A stretch of 64,000 bases of DNA. It comes from Dendrolimus kikuchii (lineage: Eukaryota > Arthropoda > Insecta > Lepidoptera > Lasiocampidae). The stretch lies in assembly GCA_019925095.2 (NCBI GenBank), contig CM034408.1, forward strand, positions 1,798,001 through 1,862,000, written 5' to 3'. This document shows, piece by piece, positions 56,866 through 64,000 of the stretch. Every line of letters begins with the position of its first letter. Within the stretch, counting starts at the first letter, position 1. The notes under the pieces were generated by a model. It did not search any database. It was not told the DNA's origin and saw nothing but the letters and a program-made list of their open reading frames with translations. A program made the translations under genes and the position numbers.

Positions 56866-57153
56866 ATAAAACTATATTTTAACGGTTTTAAGCGCGGTTA
56901 TTTATTTGATTTTTATTATTCCGACGTTTCGGCCACTTTTAATTAGCCGTTAATTATTAAACTAATTAAAATACACAAGTTGGCGGTAGGCTAAATAAAA
57001 CTTTAACAATACTCATTGACACTTGACATCTTTGTCTTGCGTGATCACGGCTACAGAAAAGTGGCCGAAACGTCGGAATAATAAAAATCAAATAAATTGC
57101 CGCGCATAAAACCGGTAAAACGTAGTTTTATTATGTATACAAGTCGCGAAAAC
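56866..57153 (+). mobile_element. FB1 element with body inverted
   Basis: Left arm AATAAAACTATATTTTAACG, then the body in reverse orientation (CAAGTTGGCGGTAGGCTAAA, CATTGACACTTGACATCTTT), right arm and terminal TATGTATACAAGTCGCGAAA. Terminal polarity is the same as in the other copies. Confidence 0.75.
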
Positions 57154-57237
57154 TAAATTAGCATTTATTTCAAAATTGCAGACAGACATTTCAATTTTGT
57201 TCATCGCTTTGCTTGAATTTTCGCGATTAGTACACGC

Positions 57238-57395
57238 AATTGAAACTACGTTTTAGCGGTTTTAAACGTGGCATTCTGTTTTATTTAGACGTTTCGGCCA
57301 CTTGTCAGTAGCCGTGATCATGATACGAAACGTCGAAATGAAAATCAAATAAATAAAATGACGCGCTTAAAACAGTTGAAATGTATTTTTAATTA
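57238..57395 (+). mobile_element. FB1 element, short and decayed
   Basis: GAAACTACGTTTTAGCGGTT left arm and GATACGAAACGTCGAAATGA through TTGAAATGTATTTTTAATTA right arm; body absent. Confidence 0.55.
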
Positions 57396-58135
57396 CGTGC
57401 TTGGCTATAAAATATATTGTTATGTATTTATTGTTTAAATTGATTAATAAAAAATGACGAATTGTAATAATTTTGTAAAATAGCTGAACTCTAATTTTGA
57501 ATAATTCTATTCAAAATTCTCTAATTTTGAATAATTCTATTCAAAATTCTCTAATTTTGAATAACTCATTATTCAAAATTATTATAATGCAGATGTTAGA
57601 CGGAGCAACCAAATTGAACAGAGCTGAAAGATACGACGTTCTACAATGACATTGAATGATTCAAGTATATAAAGATACAAACGGATCACTTTGGTTGATT
57701 CATCTAAATTGAAAGATAGAAATGAGCTGTCTTGTACTGGCTTAGTCTATAACTGATTGTAGTTCTTATCTTGATTTAAAGTGAAAACTGATAAATTTGA
57801 TTGTTGATTTTTTAAACTAACATAACGGTTGATTACTCGTAATAGGTCATTATGTAACTCTGAGTGCGGTGGTAAGAAAGAACTAGGCTTTTTTTTAGTT
57901 TAATAATCTAGTATTGAATTTGGAGTCCAAGGAGAAATATACCTGTTTCAGTCTAGTATAAGATATTTTGTTAGTAAATTACCTATATAAGTACATAGTG
58001 TAAAAATTAAAATACTTTGTAATAAAATCTAAAAGAAGTTATATTCTTTTATTTTTGTCATAAAAAATCGTCGGCGTTAGTGCAGGATCTTATAACTACA
58101 TTTTTTCGTCAAACTTGTTACATAATATTGTTACG
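57396..58135. other. AT-rich stretch with a 32-bp palindromic tandem repeat
   Basis: At 57489-57575 the unit CTCTAATTTTGAATAATTCTATTCAAAATT is repeated about three times; each unit folds on GAATAATTCTATTC. The rest is unassigned. Confidence 0.5.
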
Positions 58136-59484
58136 ACCGACAAAGACCGATTCACACCTGCAGTTTATTACCTTTCCGTATTTGGATTTCTTTTGTTTAC
58201 TTTGCGTTTAAAATTTGTAATTAGACCGGCGGCCTATTGTGTATTGTAATCTCTTATGGCAGTCATTAGACAGGTGTGTCGAACTGATTCTAAGAAATTC
58301 GACCTACGCGGGCGGGCAGCCATATTATATCGGTGCAGTGTAAAACAATGGCCCAATGGAGAGATCGGCAGTCACGCGATAATTAGCAGCGAGACAAGAC
58401 GTGTGTACATTCGATAATCGATATAGTGACGGACTTGTGTTACTGATACAATAAAATATTTAGGAGTTGTGTTAGATGACAAATTATCTTGGCAGCCACA
58501 TCTTAGTCAGCTTGCTGCTAAAACGCGTAAATTAATTTACATATTTAAAAAGTTAAGAAATGTTGCTGATTTTAAGTTACTAAAAACGGTGTATTTTGCT
58601 TTAGCTCAATCAACACTCTTACTGTATTACATCTTGGGGAGGGAGTCGGAAAACTCATCTAATCAAATTAGAAAGAGCCCAGCGTGCGCTACTTAAAGTT
58701 ATAACTTTCAAACCTTTTAGATATCCCACTATTGACCTATATACTGAATGTGATGTATTATCAATTAGAAAAATATTCGTTTTACACACTATTCTATCTC
58801 AGCACCAAAAACTTGTTTACGGCACCGAAAAAGATACACGACGTAAAGACAAAGTTTGTTCACTTAATCTCTTTAAAACAAATTTCATCACTAAGTTTCA
58901 GTGTTATTTAGGTCCCACTCTATATAACAGGCTTAATAAAATTCTTACACTTTACCCCCTCAACAAATATCAATGTAAAGAAGTTTTAATAGATTGGCTA
59001 AAACAATGTAGATACGATGATGTTGAAAATTTGTTTGTACTGTTAATTTAAATATATTAGTAATAAATAAATATTAATAAATCTAGCTAGTTACGAAAGC
59101 AAGTTTTAATCTTATTTTTGCAAAATATAACATTTAAATCTTACATTTTCTCTTTAAGACACAGGAAGGGACTAACACCTAAAAAACAGGCTCGGCCTAG
59201 TTTAGGTGTTAGTTAACGAATTAACTTAATTATTAAGAAAAGATCTTTATTTTGTATTTGTGACTTTTTATATGTAATTTTGGTGTCAATAAATATTATT
59301 ATTATTATTATTATTACTTTGCGCGTGTTATTGAGCGCGTGTTATTGAATCGCGCATTACGTTTAAACTGATTGTGTTCAGTTATATTGGTACCTGTGTT
59401 ATACGTGTTTGTACAGTTCTAATAAATTCTATAGTAATTCCAACGGCATTTTTTAATTCGAGTCCTGCAACTCGTAACAACATC
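58136..59484 (+). mobile_element. LTR-like repeat split by a LINE
   Basis: The left part TGTTACGACCGACAAAGACC to about 58437 and right part GCGCGTGTTATTGAATCGCG to CTGCAACTCGTAACA together match the inverse of 16393-16858. The LINE at 58446-59315 interrupts it. Confidence 0.55.
58446..59315 (+). mobile_element. LINE C-terminal part with (ATT)n tail
   Basis: Reads TIKYLGVVLDDKLSWQPHLS, LAAKTRKLIYIFKKLRNVAD, then after a frameshift KLERAQRALLKVITFKPFRY, CYLGPTLYNRLNKILTLYPL, then a stop near 59050. YLGVxLDxxLxWxxH and a tail of ATT repeats are typical of Jockey/CR1-group LINEs. 5' truncated. Confidence 0.8.
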
Positions 59485-59711
59485 AAGCCTTTACCACCAT
59501 TTTATCGTAAGCAGTATTTCGACCTAAGTATATTTTTGTTGCAAAAGGCATTTTAAACTATTATTCTGTTTTGAGACTTTCAGTTTTAGGTAGATTAGAC
59601 TCTACTGAATCAAAAACTGAAAGTCTGAAAACAAAATAATAGCCTAAAATACCTTTTGCAACAAAAAATACACAAAAGTCCAAATGTCGCTTACGATAAA
59701 ATGGTGGTAAA

Positions 59712-60245
59712 GGCTACGTTCCACAAGAAACTCATAGGGACCACGTTCACGACCGCGATTTTTCCCGTTCCGCTTGCTTGCGGACGTTACAATTATAAAC
59801 TCTAGTGGAACGGATTATGGGGCGTTGATGTCATAAACGACGAAATACGCAAATGTCATTGGTTGATTTGAAATTCGCGCCTTTTTAGATGTCAAACGGT
59901 TGAGAGAATTAATGCTCTGTGGTCAACGGCCACTTCGACCCATCTCGGAGTTTTTTTAACAATAATTGTAGGATATTGATAGTTTTTGAGTAGTAATTAT
60001 GTGTTTTTGTGAGAAACGTGAACTGTGTAGTCAAATGTGGCCTTTCGAGTTTTCACAAGAACTCCGTTGAATGACGTCGATTGTAGCCTACAATACAACA
60101 GCGCCTGGCTTAAAAGCCTAATTGCCAAGCCTTATACATAAAAAAAATCGACCCACCTCTTGACTCTGTGAATGAAAATGATGACGCCATTAGTGACGTT
60201 TTCGCCACGACCATAACGACGGTGCGGCTGACGGAGCATTTTGAT
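59712..60245 (-). mobile_element. P element copy interrupted by a Q element
   Basis: Inverse of 53757-54087: CTACGTTCCACAAGAAACTC to TGACGGAGCATTTTG. The middle (about 59945-60150) is Q-element sequence (GTAGGATATTGATAGTTTTT, GAGTTTTCACAAGAACTCCG). Confidence 0.6.
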
Positions 60246-60622
60246 CGGTAGTACATAGCAACCAGCCGTTATTCATGCAAATGTCATTTTCTAATTTTTG
60301 AATGTTGTATCATATGAATAAGTTTTGTCTGGCGATTGAAAAATCGGCCGTTAATCTAAAAGCCTACACAAGGCTTCGCTTCGAAAACTAATATAAACAC
60401 AATTAAAATAAAACGTATTAAATATCAATATGAAAGAAACAAGTTTCGTAAAATCGTGATCCAGTGGCCGGTTGGAAAACAAACATGGGCAGGCGGAGCT
60501 CGTCCTTGCGCCCACGCAAGTAACGGTGCCTGACACCCGCTGAGAGCGTCTCATGATAGCTTATTATAAAAGATTATACTGTGTAAGGTTTATTACACAT
60601 GTAAAAAGATATTAACAAAGGG
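60246..60622. other. Unassigned sequence with an A-MITE end
   Basis: GGCGATTGAAAAATCGGCCG at 60330 is a single A-MITE terminus. No gene. Confidence 0.35.
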
Positions 60623-60634
60623 ATAAATATTGAA

Positions 60635-61059
60635 CTGAGATGCGAGCCCTGCGCAAAATCTGCGGAGTGACGCTCGCGGACCGCGTTCGTAATACCGAAG
60701 TAAGAAAGAGAGTTGGTCTGAAAGAGAGTGTCGGGGTGAAGGTAAGGAAAGGAATGCTCCGGTGGTTCGGGCATGTGGAAAGAATGCATGATGAAAGAAT
60801 GACTAAACAGATATACAATGCAAAAGTGGATGGATGCAGAAGTCGTGGAAGGCCACGACACACCTTCCATGATCAAATTGATCGTGTACTAGCAGAAGGT
60901 GATGTCAGGAGCCTTAAGAACAGACGAGCGTGCATGACAAGAGCTATGAATGTCAAAGAAGCAAGTGAGGTGTGTAAGAATAAGCCTGAATGGCGCTCTG
61001 TTGTTCGTGCCGACCCCGCAAGGGAACTGGCGTGAAGTTATGTACGCATGTATGTATGT
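60635..61059 (+). mobile_element. RTE-A LINE 3' fragment with 12-bp TSD, ORF intact
   Basis: 131 codons from MRALRKICGVTLADRVRNTE to VCKNKPEWRSVVRADPAREL and A, without breaks, then GTGAAGTTATGTACGCATG and TATG repeats. Flanked by ATAAATATTGAA (60623-60634, 61060-61071). Confidence 0.92.
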
Positions 61060-61060
61060 A

Positions 61061-61500
61061 TAAATATTGAAGTGAAACTTCTATATAGACCCCCCGTCTT
61101 AGGATTGTTTTTTCACGAAAAAGCGTTACGGCCGTGTGGAGGAGCGGCATAAATTTAGACTAGACGTGGTAAGAGGGGGCATAATTTTAGAGTAGATTAT
61201 TGATGTTTTTTTTGGTTCCGGATCGAATTCAGTTTTTTTGTTTGATAAAATAAAATATGTTTCAATAAAAAATGCATTAATTAAAATGTACCGAAAGATC
61301 GAAACGTGTGCTGGGATACATAGTAGAAGTAAAACTTCAACGGACAAGTGGCAAAACGAATCGCAACAAAATTTTAACTTGGAGTTTTACGAGCAGATTG
61401 TTAATGTACGTATTTGTCCAATTTGAAAACCTGCCCGTAACTCAAGTAAAAATTTTGTTGCGATTAGTTTTGCCACTTGTCCGTTGAAATTCGTTTTTCC
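61061..61500 (+). mobile_element. Interspersed element (second copy of 50575-51260 type)
   Basis: GAAGTGAAACTTCTATATAG, GGTTCCGGATCGAATTCAGT, GTGGCAAAACGAATCGCAAC, then an inverted echo AAATTTTGTTGCGATTAGTT and GCCACTTGTCCGTTGAA. Non-coding. Confidence 0.5.
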
Positions 61501-61639
61501 AATTGTCCGTTGAAGTTTTACTTGTACTAAGTGTCCCAGCACACATTTCGATTTATTATTTCTTAAATTAGTGTGAGTATTTATGTACCTATTGCCTTTT
61601 TCCTGCACCACCTACATCGCCTGATTCAAATTTCTTTGA

Positions 61640-61785
61640 TTTAGGTTACCTGGAAGAGATCACTTTGAACGATAAGGCCGCCTATTGTATTGCCTAGAAA
61701 ATATTGTAAACATGGTCTGTTTTTATAAACGAATATTTTGGTGTGCAATAAATTGTTCTCTCTCTATTATTGTATCGGAACGGCG
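61640..61785 (+). mobile_element. LINE 3' UTR fragment
   Basis: GGTTACCTGGAAGAGATCAC, GATAAGGCCGCCTATTGTAT and GTGCAATAAATTGTTCTCTC. Confidence 0.6.
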
Positions 61786-61789
61786 ACAC

Positions 61790-62060
61790 TACCTAAATAT
61801 TATAAACAGATAAAGTTTGTCTGTAGCAAGTAATCTCTTGAATTACTGAACCAATTTTGAAAATTCCTTCACCAGTAGTAAGCTACATTAGTTGTAAGTG
61901 CAATAGGCTGTATTTAATTGTGATTATTTTTTAATGACAACCAGCAAACCGGGCACGTGTGTTTGTAGGCAGTAATCTCTTGAACTACTAAACCGATTTT
62001 GAAAATACTTGCACCAATGGAAAGCTTCATTTTTCCTGAGTGACATAGTATTAAGAAAAA
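61790..62060 (+). repeat. Internally repeated interspersed element
   Basis: GTCTGTAGCAAGTAATCTCT with TTGAATTACTGAACCAATTT at 61820 is repeated as TGTAGGCAGTAATCTCTTGA at 61965 (period about 145). Confidence 0.5.
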
Positions 62061-62102
62061 CTTCAAAACATTTCCGACTCTACCTTAAATATTATGTATG
62101 TA

Positions 62103-62445
62103 TTATTAAGTCCTACGAAGCATGCTCAAGGTAAACAAAATGGACAAAATCAGACACAACAATAAGAGCGATAACTAAAGCAACTAATGCCTTGAGCTAG
62201 GCACAGAAGTTAAGATGGAAATGGGCAGGTCACATAACGAGACTAACAGACCAGAGATGGACCGTTAAAACAACTCTGTGGACAGGACCACAAGGCAAGA
62301 GAGGCAGAGGGAGACCATCGATGCGTTGGGAAGAGGATATTAAAAAAATAGCCGGCCCCAACTGGTATCAAATAGCTCAGGACAGAGACAGATGGGCGTC
62401 TTTGGAGGAGGCCTTTACCCAATCTGGGATTCTTACATAATTTAT
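62103..62445 (+). mobile_element. LINE C-terminal fragment (third RTE-like family)
   Basis: Reads LRWKWAGHITRLTDQRWTVK, TTLWTGPQGKRGRGRPSMRW, EEDIKKIAGPNWYQIAQDRD, RWASLEEAFTQSGILT, stop near 62440. WAGH...RGRP..RW..DI...AG..W...A.DR..W..LEEA is the standard C-terminal motif string. Confidence 0.8.
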
Positions 62446-63233
62446 CCAACTAACAAACTAACAACAATAATACTAACAATTAATTTAAAATTACTAACCA
62501 ATTAACATACTAAGAATACCTACAGCAAAAAGTAAGAATTAAAAGGCTTTTTTATTTTTATTTTATTTATTAAGTCCTATAGATTTATGTGTTTATCTCT
62601 TTTTAGTGTCGCTTTTTCGTTTCATCGAGTTTCAAAACAACGATTCTAAAGTAGTTTCACTTCAAGAAATTCGAGATTTCGCATATGGGAAACTAAACCC
62701 AAGTGTTTTTGCGGGTAAAACCCAACTTAAAGCGTACAACCAACGTATTTCGGCCTTCGTATAATAATTCTGACATAGATTATAATTACGGTACATTAGT
62801 GCGTGGAGACTCACCGCGTCTAATGGGCAGTAGGTTCGATCCTAGAACCTGTTCTTTTACTGTAAACACGAATATCGTCAGCCATCGGATGGAAATCATT
62901 TCGCTTTTTTATTAGTGAACCACTAATAGAATTTCAATTTTGAAAACGAGTCGAAATGTATAGAATATTTTGAGTGTTAAGTAGATAAATGCTAGGATTT
63001 GTAAAGCAAATTTGAGATGACATTATAATAGTGTAATATCAGTATTTGAAAGTCACATTGCTGTCCAGGTACGTGCTTGTTCAAGGCGGTTTGGCGGATT
63101 TCACAAATCGCTTATCTGGATGTATAGATTTTCTCAATATTTTTTCTTAGCGGCGTATGATCCCTGGCCAGAATTCGACCTGTTGTTATTGGAATGCGAC
63201 ACAACTACTACGCTAGGACGACTTAAATTTTGT

Positions 63234-63236
<3 letters not shown>
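62446..63236. other. Stretch with SINE-like fragments only
   Basis: A B-box-like AGGTTCGATCCTAG (62832) after GTGCGTGGAGACTCACCG suggests a decayed tRNA-type SINE. 63085-63180 resembles the inverse body of SINE family 1. No gene. Confidence 0.35.

Positions 63237-63296
<60 letters not shown>
63237..63296. repeat. (AT)n microsatellite
   Basis: About 28 AT units, immediately before an RTE-A insertion. The AT run resumes after the RTE-A tail (63847-63864), so the LINE probably inserted in the microsatellite. Confidence 0.95.
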
Positions 63297-63298
<2 letters not shown>

Positions 63299-63307
63299 TT
63301 ATATAAT

Positions 63308-63846
63308 TGGAGCGTTAGGTAAACTTCTAGGCGCTAAGAACCTCAGCCAGAAGGCCCAGCTCGCCATACACAACGCGGTGCTGGTACCTACGCTCACGTA
63401 TGGAAGAGAGAGCATGAAAGTAGAGTAAACGCGGTTGAGATGCGAGCTCTGCGCAAAATCTGCGGAGTGACGCTCGCGGACCGCGTTCGTAATACCGAAG
63501 TAAGAAAGAGAGTTGGTCTGAAAGAGAGTGTCGGGGTGAAGGTAAGGAAAGGAATGCTCCGGTGGTTCGGGCATGTGGAAAGAATGCATGATGAAAGAAT
63601 GACTAAACAGATATACAATGCAAAAGTGGATGGACGCAGAAGTCGTGGAAGGCCACGACACACCTTCCATGATCAAATTGATCGTGTACTAGCGGAGGGT
63701 GATGTCAGGAGTCTTAAGAACAGACGAGTGTGCATGACAAGAGTTATGAATGTCAAAGAAGCAAGTGAGGTGTGTAAGAATGGACCTAAATGGCGCTCTG
63801 TTGTTCGTGCCTACCCCGCAAGGGAACTGGCGTGAAGTTATGTATG
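63308..63846 (+). mobile_element. RTE-A LINE 3' fragment
   Basis: GALGKLLGAKNLSQKAQLAI, VLVPTLTYGRES, a shift, MRALRKICGVTLADRVRNTE, WFGHVERMHDERM and the family C-terminus, then GTGAAGTTATGTATGTATAT. A one-base deletion in the WKKE region breaks the ORF. Confidence 0.9.
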
Positions 63847-63876
63847 TATATATATATATATATAATTATTTACTAG

Positions 63877-64000
63877 ATTCCAGTTTCCCTTAAGAGAGCA
63901 GCAGCGCATTTGTAGCAACTTTGCTGTTGCAAATGTCCATAGGCGATGGTAACCGCTTTCCATCAAGTGGGCCGTCTGCCTGTCTGCTGATCTCCTGCAA
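63877..64000 (+). mobile_element. SINE-A copy, cut by the window end
   Basis: GATTCCAGTTTCCCTTAAGA to CTGCTGATCTCCTGCAA at the last base; the poly-A tail lies outside. Confidence 0.85.

Noticed and set aside
60351..60554. Minus-strand 67-residue frame
   Set aside because: No domain, no splice consensus and it crosses an A-MITE end.

Overview
The window is eukaryotic and looks like moth or butterfly (Lepidoptera) DNA. It is AT-rich, has large introns with GT-AG boundaries, and is packed with retroelements and short inverted-repeat elements of lepidopteran style. Species cannot be told from the sequence. No prokaryotic gene layout, CRISPR array or operon is present. Repeat family names used here (SINE-A, RTE-A, FB1, hAT-M1, hAT-M2, G, Q, P, A-MITE) are my own labels.

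Two host genes can be rebuilt exon by exon. They are divergently arranged with starts about 2.2 kb apart. (1) On the minus strand, 40473 to 4335, is a nicotinamidase (Naam-type: N-terminal EF-hand pair plus isochorismatase-fold domain). Seven exons are visible: 40322-40473, 37800-37986, 34564-34668, 12923-13057, 8758-8886, 5695-5837 and 4335-4424. All are open and phases match at every junction except 8758 to 5837. There, the exon(s) that should carry the catalytic Lys and Cys are not visible, and the interval is a pile of nested transposons. (2) On the plus strand, 42723 to 52177, is a CHTOP (chromatin target of PRMT1, Friend-of-PRMT1) gene with five phase-consistent exons, an RGG-rich middle and the duplicated LDxELDxYM C-terminal domain.

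The rest is mobile DNA. About 25 copies of one roughly 310-bp retroposon (SINE-A) occur in both orientations; its 3' end matches the 3' end of a CR1/Jockey-group LINE at 40.7-41.55 kb. About 13 5'-truncated RTE-type LINE copies (RTE-A) share a (TATG)n 3' end, several with readable target-site duplications. Other LINE C-terminal fragments, two tRNA-derived SINE families, Helitron-like ends, two hAT-type MITE families with 8-bp duplications, TTA- and TA-flanked MITEs, LTR-like copies and a foldback family (FB1) with unusually long target duplications are also present.

Region by region: 0-4.3 kb TIR elements downstream of Naam; 4.3-13 kb the 3' half of Naam in nested repeats; 13-34.6 kb one 21.5-kb Naam intron full of repeats; 34.6-40.5 kb the 5' half of Naam; 40.6-42.7 kb CR1 LINE, FB1 and AT-rich divergent intergenic DNA; 42.7-52.2 kb CHTOP; 52.2-64 kb repeats only, with no host gene recognised.
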